From the NCBI GenBank assembly GCA_014860745.1, contig JACZJC010000052.1, positions 38,537 through 102,536 of the forward strand: a stretch of 64,000 nucleotides of DNA, in the 5' to 3' direction. The DNA is from Anaerolineales bacterium. GTDB lineage: Bacteria > Chloroflexota > Anaerolineae > Anaerolineales > Villigracilaceae. Position numbers and translations under genes: made by a program. Below the pieces are notes generated by a model. That model searched no databases. It was not told the DNA's origin and saw only the letters and a list, made by a program, of their open reading frames with translations. How positions within the stretch are numbered: the first letter of the stretch is position 1; each line of letters begins with the position of its first letter. Positions 7,127 through 16,475 of this stretch are shown here, in pieces.

Positions 7127-8023
7127 TCAGGAAAGAACAGCTGCGAGCGGGGCGGGAGCCGCAACCGGAATCGAGCGTCCCTCGGTTTGGGCTACTTCCA
7201 CATCACGCGCCCACAAGTACAGGCAGGTGTGATAGGCAGTGCTGGTGTAGGAACTGAAAAGGCTGGCGACCATCACGAAGGTGAAAAAGATCAACGCGCC
7301 AATGGCAATGCCGGTCACTAGTAGGAACGTGCTGCTATTCGCCACATAGACTATGCCGCCGCCGATGCCTAAGGCCAACAGCAGGCCGACAATGGCAAAG
7401 ACAAAGCCGATGAGTCCAGTTACCCAGCGAACCCCCACAAAGCTGATACCGATGAGCAGGAGATTCTCTTTCGTGATCTTTACGATGCGGGCGAGTCCGT
7501 CTTTGAGATTCAGGTCATCGATGACCATGGCTGGCAGGACAAGGAGAGCGGCTTCCGTCCACAAGGCTTCCACGGCGCGCATGGCGGTGCGCAGGATGCT
7601 GCCCAAGAGATTATTCTTTCGATTGTTGTTTGCGATGTTTCGCAGAACGCCGACAATAGTGGAAACGGCTGCAAGAGTAAGAATGTCAAAAAAGTCGCGG
7701 CGGACGATGGCCCAGGCTTCATCCATGCGGCCATCTCCCTTGGTGAGGTATCCGTAGATCAGGCGGATGGTCATGGCGGAGAATACGTAGGTTACTGTGA
7801 ACTGGATGAACATGAGGATGGCGCCCATCACACCCATGACGATCCGTCCGAATTGGGAATCACCGAGCGTCACGGCGGCGATGATGATGGGGATGATGCC
7901 AAGGACGGAAATTATCATTCCAACCACCAACGCGTAGAACGAAGGTTTGAGCAAATCCCTGTCTTTGAAAGCCATGCTCCAGGCCTGTTTTAGAAAATTC
8001 CAGCCGCGCGAAAAACTTTGCAT
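7127..8023 (-). CDS. DUF6159-type multi-spanning membrane protein
   Basis: 298 residues with about six hydrophobic segments: 29-52, 64-90, a longer amphipathic region, then 190-235 and 238-265. The N-terminus FSRGWNFLKQAWSMAFKDRDLL is typical of the DUF6159 family of integral membrane proteins, of unknown role. AGGAG lies eight bases upstream of the ATG. The gene sits between priA and the phosphoribosyltransferase on the same strand, with short gaps. No enzymatic motif is visible. Confidence 0.7.
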   Translation of the reverse strand: MQSFSRGWNFLKQAWSMAFKDRDLLKPSFYALVVGMIISVLGIIPIIIAAVTLGDSQFGRIVMGVMGAILMFIQFTVTYVFSAMTIRLIYGYLTKGDGRMDEAWAIVRRDFFDILTLAAVSTIVGVLRNIANNNRKNNLLGSILRTAMRAVEALWTEAALLVLPAMVIDDLNLKDGLARIVKITKENLLLIGISFVGVRWVTGLIGFVFAIVGLLLALGIGGGIVYVANSSTFLLVTGIAIGALIFFTFVMVASLFSSYTSTAYHTCLYLWARDVEVAQTEGRSIPVAAPAPLAAVLS

Positions 8024-8055
8024 TAGTTACTCTCCTGTTGATAAAGTTGTTTCGA

Positions 8056-10470
8056 TTATAGCAAACTTATCGGGTCGATTTCAATCCGCCAATCAGTCAA
8101 TTTTATATCGCGTAATAAAGAAACGGGGTCCGGCCCGCGCACGACGATCTGCCAGCGATGGACGCCGTCCATTTTTGAAAAAAAGGATGGAACGGGACCG
8201 ATCAATTCCGTTTGACGGCGTTTCTCCGCCTCGATCTTATTCTTCAACCTGTCTGCTGTTCGTCTGGCTTCTTCCTCGGCTTTGACATTATCCGCGTGAC
8301 GGTATTCCAGCCGCGCCAGCCTTGCATAGGGCGGATAGCCCAGCTGCCTGCGATATTCCAACTCACGCTCGTAAAATCCATTCACGTCATGTTCCGCCGC
8401 AAATTGGATGGCGTAATGCTCGGGCATGAAGGTCTGCAAAATGACTTTGCCGCCGCGTGCCGAACGACCTGCGCGGCCTGCAACCTGCGTCAGTGTTTGG
8501 AAAACTTTTTCACTCGCGAAGGGATCAGGCAGATTCAAACCCACATCCGCCAGCACAATACCGACGAGAGTGACCAGCGGCAAATCCAATCCCTTTGCGA
8601 GCATCTGTGTGCCGACCAGGACATCGGCCTGGTGGTTTGTAAAATGAGTCAGGATAATCTCGTGCGCGTCCTTCTGGCGGGTGGTATCCCAATCCCAGCG
8701 CAAGGTCCGCGCTTGTGGAAACATGGCCTTGATATCTGCTTCCACCTTTTCACTGCCCAAACCATATTCACGAATCTGGTCGCTGCCACACTGTGGGCAG
8801 TTCTTTGGTTTTTGGCGGATGTATCCGCAGCGATGACACAGCAACTTCTCCTTATTTTCAAGGTGCAAAGTCAGGGGAGTTTCGCAGTTGGGACATTTCA
8901 ATGCATGACCGCAATCGCGGCAGAAAATATAAGTTGCTGTTCCGCGGCGGTTGAGGAAGATGATGGCCTGCTCGCCGCGTGAGATGGTCTCGGCAAGAGA
9001 TTCGGCAAGACCCCGCGAGAAAATTCCGCGATTGCCATTTTTCAATTCCTCACGCATATCCACCACTTGCACAGGTGGAAGCATCGAATCGGTGACGCGG
9101 TTTGGCAGACCCAATATTTTGGTCTGTTTGGTCTCCGCGTGGAATCTTTGTTCCACGGTCGGCGTGGCCGAACCCATCACAAAGACCGCCCCGCAAAGCC
9201 GCGCATATTCCTGTGCGGAACTCACAGCATTGTAGAAGGGCGGTTCGGCCTGATAATAGGAATTGTCGTGGCATTCATCCACGACGATGAAACCGATATT
9301 TGGAAGCGGTGAAAACAATGCGGAACGCGCGCCGATGATGACGTTCAATTTTCCGTCACGAGCGCGCCGCCAGGTATCGTACCGTTCGCCTTCGGATAAT
9401 TTCGAATGGACGAGTCCCACCTGGCCGGGAAAGCGCGCTAAAAAGCGGCGCACCAATTGCGGGGTGAGCGCAATTTCGGGAACCAAAACAAGCACCTGTT
9501 TCCCGTTCCGAATGACTTCTTCAGCGGCGCGCAAATAGATTTCTGTTTTGCCGGAGCCGGTGACACCATAAAGGAGAAAGGTTGAAGGCTGAAGGTTGAA
9601 GGCTGAAAGAATGGTTTGCAAGGCGGCAGTCTGCTCGGGAGATAATATCAACTCGACGCTTGTTTCCTGTTTCTCGATTTTCCCCAAAGGGTCGCGAAAA
9701 ATCTCATTCTCGAACAAACGGATCAATCCGCGTTCTTCGAGTTCCTGCAAATCTGAAATATTGCAGCCAGTTTCGGCGTAGATCCATGAAAGATTGATGG
9801 CGTCGGGCTGGTGGATGAGGAATCGCAGCGCAGCTTGGCGGCGCGCCAGAGTCTGCTTTGTGGAGCCAAGAGATTCCATCTCCGCTTCAGCCGCTTCAGG
9901 CTTAACCGACAGTTGGGCAACGCGAATGTATTTTGGTCTCACCCGAGGCGGGGGCAGAATGTTTTTTGTTGAGAGGATTCCTTTTTTTACGAGCAGGTTC
10001 GCGGTCTTGCGCCAATCTATTTTTGCGAAATGCGAATCGATTTGTCTTCCACGCAATGCGCCGCGTTCTCGAAGCAGGTTGATCAGGCGGGTTTCGACCT
10101 TTGATGTTTTATTCTCGTAATTTGGATTTCGTAATTCGTAATTGATATCCGCCTGCTGACTCAAGCCTGTGGGAATCATCAGGTTCACGACCGAGGCAAG
10201 CGGATTCAGCGTGGTCTCTGCAAGACGAATGGCAAGGGCAATTTGCGGCGGAGTCAGAACCGGGGCAGGGTCGAGCAGGTCAATGATCGATTTGGGATTC
10301 TGAATGGAGGAAGAGTCTGTCAGTTCGAGGACGATGCCCTGCACGGTCTGATTTCCAAATGGCGCTACGACAAGACACCCCGCCTGAATGTGCGGGGCGA
10401 GTTCCGGGGGGACGGCATAATCGAAGATGCCGGATACGGCGGGGATATTGACGGCGAGGCGGGCAAACAT
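8056..10470 (-). CDS. priA: Primosomal protein N' (replication restart helicase PriA)
   Basis: 804 residues. The N-terminal 3'-end-binding domain (1-105) leads to a superfamily 2 helicase: Walker A GVTGSGKTE, motif II as DECHD (usually DEEHD), and motif VI near QVAGRAGR. The four-pair zinc module follows, CxxC at CRDC, CPNC, CHRC and CPQC. PriA reloads the replisome at stalled forks. In-frame repeat-derived stretches are visible at the linker (NYELRNPNYEN) and just before Walker A (AFNLQPSTF); see the repeat entries. TATAAT ends six bases before the ATG and overlaps the stop of the upstream gene, so the gene may be leaderless. Confidence 0.95.
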   Translation of the reverse strand: MFARLAVNIPAVSGIFDYAVPPELAPHIQAGCLVVAPFGNQTVQGIVLELTDSSSIQNPKSIIDLLDPAPVLTPPQIALAIRLAETTLNPLASVVNLMIPTGLSQQADINYELRNPNYENKTSKVETRLINLLRERGALRGRQIDSHFAKIDWRKTANLLVKKGILSTKNILPPPRVRPKYIRVAQLSVKPEAAEAEMESLGSTKQTLARRQAALRFLIHQPDAINLSWIYAETGCNISDLQELEERGLIRLFENEIFRDPLGKIEKQETSVELILSPEQTAALQTILSAFNLQPSTFLLYGVTGSGKTEIYLRAAEEVIRNGKQVLVLVPEIALTPQLVRRFLARFPGQVGLVHSKLSEGERYDTWRRARDGKLNVIIGARSALFSPLPNIGFIVVDECHDNSYYQAEPPFYNAVSSAQEYARLCGAVFVMGSATPTVEQRFHAETKQTKILGLPNRVTDSMLPPVQVVDMREELKNGNRGIFSRGLAESLAETISRGEQAIIFLNRRGTATYIFCRDCGHALKCPNCETPLTLHLENKEKLLCHRCGYIRQKPKNCPQCGSDQIREYGLGSEKVEADIKAMFPQARTLRWDWDTTRQKDAHEIILTHFTNHQADVLVGTQMLAKGLDLPLVTLVGIVLADVGLNLPDPFASEKVFQTLTQVAGRAGRSARGGKVILQTFMPEHYAIQFAAEHDVNGFYERELEYRRQLGYPPYARLARLEYRHADNVKAEEEARRTADRLKNKIEAEKRRQTELIGPVPSFFSKMDGVHRWQIVVRGPDPVSLLRDIKLTDWRIEIDPISLL
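9580..9608. repeat. Short tandem repeat inside priA
   Basis: Degenerate GAAGGTTGAAGGCT-type units repeat twice here. Read on the priA strand they encode AFNLQPSTF, directly before the Walker A strand. Almost the same peptide (FNLQPSTS) occurs before the second Walker A of CydDC. Confidence 0.6.
10113..10146. repeat. AT-rich TCGTAATT-type repeat inside priA
   Basis: CGTAATT units with GGATTT spacing lie in the linker between the DNA-binding and helicase domains and encode NYELRNPNYENKTSK. Composition and periodicity differ from the flanking coding sequence. Confidence 0.55.
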
Positions 10471-10477
10471 GAGTTGA

Positions 10478-11311
10478 TTATATCGTTTTCAGGATGGCCG
10501 CCGCGCCATAGCCGACAACGGACGAGTGGTCTTTTGTGACATCGCCCGAGGTGGCGTAATTCAATATTTGAACTTTGTCTGCGCCGAGTTTTTGTGCCGC
10601 CCACAAAGATGCTGCAACCGCAGCGTGCCCGCAGGCGAATCCTTTGCCGGTTTGTTCGGCCTCAAAAATGGAAAAGGGATTGAAGGATTCGAAGCACCTG
10701 AGCATTTCATGATCGAAGATATGGGCGGTTTGCTGGTCGTAAAAATGGGAGAGGTCTGTGGATGCGACGATGATCGCGTTTTTCTTTTTAAGAGTACGCG
10801 CCAGCGCCATGCCAAGTTTTTTGGCAACGGCTTCTTCCGGGGAGTGGATCATGATCGGGAGCAGTTTGAATTCATGCTGGAAAACGCGCTGTAAAAATGG
10901 AAGCTCGATCTCGAGCGAATGTTCCTTGTCGTTTGGGATGGGGGTGATGGGAATGTCGAGATTTTTTTGAAGTTCCGCGAGGACTTCATTATCCACTTCG
11001 ATGTTGCCAAGCGGGGTGGAGTAAGCCTGGTGGCTGGTGGTGATGAGCGGATAGGGAGCAAAGCTGTGAAACGGCGAAAGGATGGCAACGAGGTCGGGGC
11101 TGAGTCCGCGCAGGGCCGCGAAGGCATAGGCGGCAACGGGGCCCGAATATTTGTGACCTGCATGCGGGGCGATGACGCCGATGACCCGCCCTTTGATCTC
11201 GGGCAGTTTTACTTGCGCGAGGTATTCGTCCACATGGGCGGCGAGGGATTTGGGCAGGCCTTCGTACCAGGTTCCTGCAATTGGAGAGGGGCGGAGGTCA
11301 AGCGCGTTCAT
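10478..11311 (-). CDS. AmmeMemoRadiSam system protein B (Memo-like)
   Basis: 277 residues from the ATG at 11311; the longer open frame upstream adds 31 non-conserved residues. It opens with LRPSPIAGTWYEG and has the Memo-family signature GVIAPHAGHKYSG, then ILSPFHS, the NDKEHSLEIELPFLQ segment, STDLSHFYD and a C-terminal GYGAAAIL. Memo proteins belong to the extradiol-dioxygenase-like fold; His49-region, His92-region and the later Cys/His sit in the active-site cleft, though the bacterial role is not settled. No AMMECR1 or radical SAM partner is next to it here. TACAAT ends six bases before the start, a further leaderless candidate. Confidence 0.88.
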   Translation of the reverse strand: MNALDLRPSPIAGTWYEGLPKSLAAHVDEYLAQVKLPEIKGRVIGVIAPHAGHKYSGPVAAYAFAALRGLSPDLVAILSPFHSFAPYPLITTSHQAYSTPLGNIEVDNEVLAELQKNLDIPITPIPNDKEHSLEIELPFLQRVFQHEFKLLPIMIHSPEEAVAKKLGMALARTLKKKNAIIVASTDLSHFYDQQTAHIFDHEMLRCFESFNPFSIFEAEQTGKGFACGHAAVAASLWAAQKLGADKVQILNYATSGDVTKDHSSVVGYGAAAILKTI

Positions 11312-11429
11312 GAAATTATTGTAGCATAAGGGGAATTGAAAGCCGAGTCCCTTTTGAGGGAAAGGATGAAGGGTAAAAATAGGCGGACATTTCTGCCCGC
11401 CCACTTTTAATTACTCACTTTTTTATTTC

Positions 11430-13415
11430 CTATTTCATTCTCTCAGCCACGATCTCAGCGACATCTTTTACCTGCATCGTGTCGCCGTCTGCCTTGCTGG
11501 CGTCGGTCATCATCGTCAGACAGAATGGACAGCCCACGGCCACCGTGTCCGCGCCCGTGGATTTGGCTTCTGCGAAACGCGCTTCGTTCACACGTGCCGA
11601 GCCCTCTTCCTCTTCCTTCCACATTTGCGCGCCGCCCGCGCCACAGCAGAAGGACTTGGCTCCGTTACGAGGCATTTCCACGGTTTCAATGCCCGCAGAT
11701 TTAAGGTTGTCCCGCGGCGCATCTGTGATCTTGTTGTGACGTCCCAAATAACATGGGTCATGGAAGGTAACCTTCATGTTGTCACCTTCCAAATTCATGG
11801 AAATCTTTCCCGCGCCCACCAGTTCATTGATCAGCTGCGTGTGGTGAATGACTTGATAATTCCCGCCAAAGGCTGGATATTCATTTTTGATGGTGTGCAA
11901 ACAATGCGGGCAGGTCGTCACGATTCGTTTCGGTGCGACATCATTTAATATTTCCACGTTCTGTGTCGCCAAGCCGAAGAAGATATCTTCGCGTCCCGCA
12001 CGGCGGGCTGAGTCACCTGTGCAGGATTCATTCTTGCCAAGTACCGCGTAATTGACTCCCGCCGTATTCAAAATTTTTGCAAAGGCTTGCGCGGTCTTTT
12101 GTGCGCGCGCATCCGTTGCGGGGGCGCAGCCTACCCACCACAAAATTTCGGGTTCGGCATTTTGCTCAATTGTAGGCACGCTCATGCCTTCCGCCCATTT
12201 CATTCTGTCTGCTTGCGAAACATTCCACGGATTCTGGTTGCGTTCCATGCCTTTGAACGCCGTCTCCAATTGTTTCGGGAACGCGCTTTCCATCATGGAT
12301 AAGTTTCTACGAATGTCCAAAATATCGCGCATCGGTTCATTTCCAACAGGACAGATGTCCACGCATGCGCCGCAGCTTGTGCAGGCCCATACGGCTTCTT
12401 CCGAGATCAACTCGGTCATGGCAACATCTGTCGTGCCGTGGTTATTGAAATGATAGCGTTTGTTGATTTCCAAAGCGGCTGGCGATAATAGTTTCCCAGT
12501 GTTGTACGCGGGGCAAACTTCCTGACAGCGGAAGCACATGATGCAGGCGTAGCTGTCCATGATCTGCTCCCAGCCGAGGTCATTCATTTTCGCCGCGCCA
12601 AATTGCTCGATGCTTTGGTCATCGAGATTGATATAACTTAACTCACCGATCGATTTTCGTTCGGGCTTCAATGCAAAATTCAGCGGCGCGAAGAAAAGGT
12701 GAATGTGTTTTGAATATGGGAAATAAGGAAGAAAGGCGACGACTGCTCCAATGGATAACCAGAACGCGATGTGTTCCCCCGCTATCAAGACACTCGCATC
12801 AACCCCCGCCCATAGCTGGGCAACCGCCGAGATGCTTGGTTGCCAGCTGTCAGTGTGACCTGCCAGCGCCAGATTGAACGACTCTCCCAAAAACCGCATC
12901 GTGTTGTGGATAAAAATAAACGTGGCAACAATGGCTGAATCACGCAGGATGCCAAAGCGAGCCTTCGGGTGAAGCAGCGTTGTGTCACGGGTGGACAGAG
13001 TCGCAGGGCGGAGGATGAAGCGGCGAAATGCCATAGCCAGGATCCCGCCCACGATGGCGACATTCGCAAAGTCAGCGATGAGGCGGTAGACATCGCCAAA
13101 GAGGCCGGTGTTCTCAAGGAGTTTGAATCCGGTGTAGGCGTATATCAAATCCGCGAGATTGATCAAAAGAAAAGAGAGAAATCCCCAGCCGATCAGCCCA
13201 TGCAAAATGCTGGGCCACAGGCGGAAACGAAAAACGGGTTGGAAAAGCCCCACCTTGACGATGAGTTCTCCAACCCGTTTCCAGATCAACGACCAGTCCG
13301 CTTTGCCCTTCCCGCTGGAAATGTGAGCGACGATCTTCATCACGCCGCGGTAGGTATAGTAAAGCGAAACGAGAGTTGCAACTACAAAGAGGATTTTTTC
13401 TACAAGGGTCAGCAT
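11430..13415 (-). CDS. HdrD-like membrane Fe-S oxidoreductase
   Basis: 661 residues from the ATG at 13415, which has GGAGG five bases upstream. The N-terminal half (about 5-240) carries five or six membrane helices of the NarI-like type with several His residues for haem b. Next come two [4Fe-4S] motifs, CIMCFRCQEVCP and CTSCGACVDICP, and then two CCG domains (WVGCAP; CPHC; HDPCYLGRHN; CCGAGG; CPFC). This domain order occurs in oxidoreductases that link electron-transfer flavoprotein to the quinone pool; etfBA is present at 21.8-23.6 kb. Electron flow from acyl-CoA or similar dehydrogenases through ETF to menaquinone is therefore the likely role, by inference. Single-gene transcript. Confidence 0.85.
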   Translation of the reverse strand: MLTLVEKILFVVATLVSLYYTYRGVMKIVAHISSGKGKADWSLIWKRVGELIVKVGLFQPVFRFRLWPSILHGLIGWGFLSFLLINLADLIYAYTGFKLLENTGLFGDVYRLIADFANVAIVGGILAMAFRRFILRPATLSTRDTTLLHPKARFGILRDSAIVATFIFIHNTMRFLGESFNLALAGHTDSWQPSISAVAQLWAGVDASVLIAGEHIAFWLSIGAVVAFLPYFPYSKHIHLFFAPLNFALKPERKSIGELSYINLDDQSIEQFGAAKMNDLGWEQIMDSYACIMCFRCQEVCPAYNTGKLLSPAALEINKRYHFNNHGTTDVAMTELISEEAVWACTSCGACVDICPVGNEPMRDILDIRRNLSMMESAFPKQLETAFKGMERNQNPWNVSQADRMKWAEGMSVPTIEQNAEPEILWWVGCAPATDARAQKTAQAFAKILNTAGVNYAVLGKNESCTGDSARRAGREDIFFGLATQNVEILNDVAPKRIVTTCPHCLHTIKNEYPAFGGNYQVIHHTQLINELVGAGKISMNLEGDNMKVTFHDPCYLGRHNKITDAPRDNLKSAGIETVEMPRNGAKSFCCGAGGAQMWKEEEEGSARVNEARFAEAKSTGADTVAVGCPFCLTMMTDASKADGDTMQVKDVAEIVAERMK

Positions 13416-13497
13416 GGGACCTCCAGGTGAATTCGGCGGGTCAGTTTTGGTTTTGACCTGCAAAATATATCTTTGTTAAGTTTAGCACAAGTTAGAT

Positions 13498-14445
13498 TTA
13501 TGCCACAGGTTCAAAGGTGGTGAGGCTGTCCCATAGTTCTGTATTGAGTTGTTCCCGTTGATTATTAGCAAACTCCCAAAAAAGGGATTGCGCGCGCGTG
13601 GGGGGATGGTTGATATGACGGGCGATGTAAACCGTGCGTCTTAATTCCAGCCCCTGAAGTTCCACCTTTTTCACACGCCCAAAAGCAAGCCCGCGCGCAG
13701 CCACCATTTCGGAGACAAAGGCGATTCCTACGCCGCGCTCCACGGCCATTTCAATGGCTTCCGGATTGCCCAGTTCCATCGTCACATTTAGCATGTCCGG
13801 CGTAATCCCAAAATTTTTCAAATTTTGTAAAACGGTATCACACGTACCTGACATTTCCTCACGCATGATAATGGGCTGGTCGACCAAATCGTCGGGGGTG
13901 GCTTTGCCATACCCCGCCCAGGGATGATTGGAAGGTACGATCAAATAAATGCGGTCGTCGAACAGAGGCAGGCATTCTATATCCCGATGCTCAAAGTATT
14001 TGCTGGTTACACCGATGGGCAGGCTCTGATTTTGTAGTTTTTCATACACGCCGTCACGCCCCATGATCTTAACGCGTGGATGCACAGCGGGATATTCCTG
14101 CTGGAATGTGGAGAGCAGGGCGGGCAAAAGATACTTCCCCGCAGAAGTGGAACAGCCGATTAGCAATTCTCCTCCCACGTGATGGTGAATTTCCTGAAAT
14201 CCGTCTTCGAGCCTTCGTGCCGTGCGCAGGACTTCCCGTGCCATTGGCAATAGGGATTGACCCGCCTCGCTCAATTCCACCGAGCGCCCGCGACGAATGA
14301 ATAACTCCACGCCGTATGCCTTTTCGATGGATTTAATATTCTGGCTGACAGCAGATTGGGAAAGATGCAGGCGCCTTGCGGCATTGCTGAAATTTCCCTC
14401 CTCTGCCGCTACAAGGAAGACCTTCAAGGGGGATAGCTCAACCAT
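13498..14445 (-). CDS. LysR-family transcription regulator
   Basis: 315 residues from the ATG at 14445, with GGAGA five bases upstream. The N-terminal HTH (about 5-62) is typical: FLVAAEEGNFSNAARRLHLSQSAVSQNIKSIE. The rest is a two-lobed periplasmic-binding-type effector domain. CbbR- and CysB-like regulators share this layout; the effector is unknown. The gene lies just downstream of the rhodanese lipoprotein genes on the same strand, separated by hairpins, with its own upstream dyads, so it may control either itself or the rhodanese cluster. Nothing is truncated. Confidence 0.88.
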   Translation of the reverse strand: MVELSPLKVFLVAAEEGNFSNAARRLHLSQSAVSQNIKSIEKAYGVELFIRRGRSVELSEAGQSLLPMAREVLRTARRLEDGFQEIHHHVGGELLIGCSTSAGKYLLPALLSTFQQEYPAVHPRVKIMGRDGVYEKLQNQSLPIGVTSKYFEHRDIECLPLFDDRIYLIVPSNHPWAGYGKATPDDLVDQPIIMREEMSGTCDTVLQNLKNFGITPDMLNVTMELGNPEAIEMAVERGVGIAFVSEMVAARGLAFGRVKKVELQGLELRRTVYIARHINHPPTRAQSLFWEFANNQREQLNTELWDSLTTFEPVA

Positions 14446-14506
14446 TTGCTTCTCCGTATTCGATAAGTGATGGTAATGATTTCCACGCATAAGGATAAAC
14501 CTTTCT

Positions 14507-14546
14507 CATAAGCTCGCGTAGTGGAATTCGTCAAAATCCACTTATG
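14507..14546. promoter_or_regulatory. Nested dyads upstream of the LysR gene, candidate LysR operator
   Basis: AGTGGA (14520-14525) and TCCACT (14537-14542) are separated by exactly 11 bases. An outer pair CATAAG (14507-14512) and CTTATG (14541-14546) overlaps them. The T-N11-A-like spacing and the location 60-100 bases before the LysR start fit an autoregulatory site. Inference from position. Confidence 0.45.
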
Positions 14547-14573
14547 AAGTCATGGGGAAAACACCCCAGAACA

Positions 14574-14606
14574 AACCTGCCTGTGAGGAGGACTCACAGG
14601 CAGGTT
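14574..14606. terminator. Strong hairpin between the rhodanese and LysR genes
   Basis: A perfect 14-bp stem (14574-14587 with 14593-14606, core CCTGCCTGTGAG) and five-base loop. It ends the rhodanese transcript on the minus strand, although the T-tract is poor. A second GC-rich stem at 14642-14665 directly follows the rhodanese stop codon. Confidence 0.6.
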
Positions 14607-14621
14607 GTCAATCAAGATACA

Positions 14622-14638
14622 GGGCGACCCTTCAATAT
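14622..14638. repeat. Partial copy of the dispersed GGGCGACCCTTC element
   Basis: GGGCGACCCTTCAATAT is identical over 17 bases to the left arm and inner flank of the hairpin element at 35137-35199. The right arm is not present here, so it is a partial copy. Confidence 0.55.
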
Positions 14639-14678
14639 ACAGGCCCCCGCTTCACTCAGCGGGCCGCCTCACTGATAA

Positions 14679-16400
14679 CTATTTAACTACCGGCAGCTGC
14701 GCTGCAATCCAGCCGTTCATGCCGCCGTTCAAATTGCGGACGTTGGTGTAACCCAGGAACTGTAGATACATCTGGGTCATGGCACCGCGGTGACCGGAAG
14801 CACAGATCACCATGATCGGAGCAGCCTTGTCAGCGGGGAGTTGGGCGAGGTTGGCGGGCACATCATTCACGGGAACATTGATTGCGCCTTCGATGTGGCC
14901 ATTCGCATCCCATTCCGCTGTTGTGCGGACATCCAGCATGAAGGGGACTGTGCCGGAGACGAGTTCGGTGTTGAAGTCGGGGGATTTGATCGCGCCGAAT
15001 CCTTCGGGCAGTCCACTCAGGTAGGCATCGAGAGCTGCAAAAGCGGAGGCATCCACCTCGGGAGCCGTACCAGCTGTCGGCGCAACGGGAGCGCCTTTTT
15101 CCACTGGTAGTTCGGCCTTGATCCAGGCGTTGAGTCCACCGTTAAGGTTGACCACGTCTGTGTATCCCAACAGACGAAGTGCCATCATCCCTAGGGAGCC
15201 CCGATGACCAGATGCGCAGGTGATGATGATCTTCTGGTCCTTGGCGGGGAGTTTATCCAGATTCTTGAGCAGGTCGCGGATGGGGATATTGATGGAGCCA
15301 GCGATAAAGCCATTGGCCTCGAGTTCGGCAGGTTCGCGCACATCCACAATGAAAGGCGTACTTTCGGCCAATAGTTCATTGAGCTTGTCGGTCTTGATGC
15401 TGTAGAAGCCGGCATCGGTGGGCAGGTTGGTGAGGAAGGAGGCCATCTCACTGACCAGACCCGAAACGGGCAATCCTGTAGATTTCCAGGCGTTTAGTCC
15501 GCCGTTGAGGTTGATTACGTCAGTGTAGCCCATCAGGCGCAGAGCCATCATGACGATACTGCCGCGATGACCGGAGGCGCACAACACAATGATTTTGGCG
15601 TCTTTATCTTCGGGGATTTGGTCAAGATTGGCGAAGAAATCGCTGAACGGCAGGTTGATGGAGCCTTCGATGTAGCCGTCTTTATCCCATTCGCCCTTGC
15701 TGCGGACATCCACAATGAAGGGCAGGTCGGATCCGGCCAATTCTTCCGCCAGTTTGTCCGATTTAATGGAATAAAAACCTTCGGGCAGGTTGACAAAGAA
15801 CTCATTTAGCATTTCAAACAGAGCCTGGTCTGCGATGATTGCTGTACCGATGGAGGCCGGGGCTTCAAGAGCAACGCCGGTTACTACGGGTAGTTCGGCT
15901 TTCTTCCATGCATTCACGCCGCCATTCAAATTGCGGACGTTTGTATAGCCCAATAATCTTAGTGCGGCCATGACCATACCGCCGCGATGACCGGAGGCGC
16001 AGGTGACGATGATGGGGTCATCAAGGCCGGGCAGTTTATCCAGGCTGTTGAGTACTTCTCGTACCGGAATATTGACGGTGCCTTCAATGTAACCGTCTTT
16101 TTCCAGTTCAGCGGCTTCGCGCACATCGAGGATGAACAGGTCTTTCTCGGCAAGTTCTTCGTTGAGCGAAGCCACCTTGATGGAGCCGTAGCCTTTGTCG
16201 GCGGGGAGTTCAGCGGCAAGTGCGGTGAACAAAGCAAGCGCATCAAGGCCGGGTTCTTCGGTGACAACCACGGGAACTTCAGTGACAACCACCGGAGCTT
16301 CGGTAACCAAGGGGGATTCTGGTTGAGGCGCGCCGCAGGCACTTAATATCATGCTGATAACGATCAGCAACCCGAATAAAACCTGAATTTTTTTGGACAT
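14679..16400 (-). CDS. Lipoprotein with four rhodanese domains, active sites intact
   Basis: 573 residues. AAGGAG precedes the ATG; the signal ends in lipobox LSAC (Cys21), followed by a T/E/P/V-rich linker. Four rhodanese domains of about 125 residues follow, each with a DVR strand, an NIP/NLP/NVP turn and the active-site loop CASGHRG, then RLLGYTNV-NLNGG-AW. All four cysteines are present, so each could carry a persulfide. Rhodaneses move sulfane sulfur from thiosulfate or polysulfide to acceptors; four tethered copies outside the membrane suggest sulfur capture or relay. It is the third gene of a run with a paralogue and a multihaem cytochrome upstream. Function is inferred; the four-domain build is what is seen. 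Confidence 0.9.
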   Translation of the reverse strand: MSKKIQVLFGLLIVISMILSACGAPQPESPLVTEAPVVVTEVPVVVTEEPGLDALALFTALAAELPADKGYGSIKVASLNEELAEKDLFILDVREAAELEKDGYIEGTVNIPVREVLNSLDKLPGLDDPIIVTCASGHRGGMVMAALRLLGYTNVRNLNGGVNAWKKAELPVVTGVALEAPASIGTAIIADQALFEMLNEFFVNLPEGFYSIKSDKLAEELAGSDLPFIVDVRSKGEWDKDGYIEGSINLPFSDFFANLDQIPEDKDAKIIVLCASGHRGSIVMMALRLMGYTDVINLNGGLNAWKSTGLPVSGLVSEMASFLTNLPTDAGFYSIKTDKLNELLAESTPFIVDVREPAELEANGFIAGSINIPIRDLLKNLDKLPAKDQKIIITCASGHRGSLGMMALRLLGYTDVVNLNGGLNAWIKAELPVEKGAPVAPTAGTAPEVDASAFAALDAYLSGLPEGFGAIKSPDFNTELVSGTVPFMLDVRTTAEWDANGHIEGAINVPVNDVPANLAQLPADKAAPIMVICASGHRGAMTQMYLQFLGYTNVRNLNGGMNGWIAAQLPVVK

Positions 16401-16475
16401 TTTCTTCTCCTTATGAAGATTCTGATATTAGCAAGCGCTTTTACAGCTGCTTGTGACAACCAAACGAACAAGTGA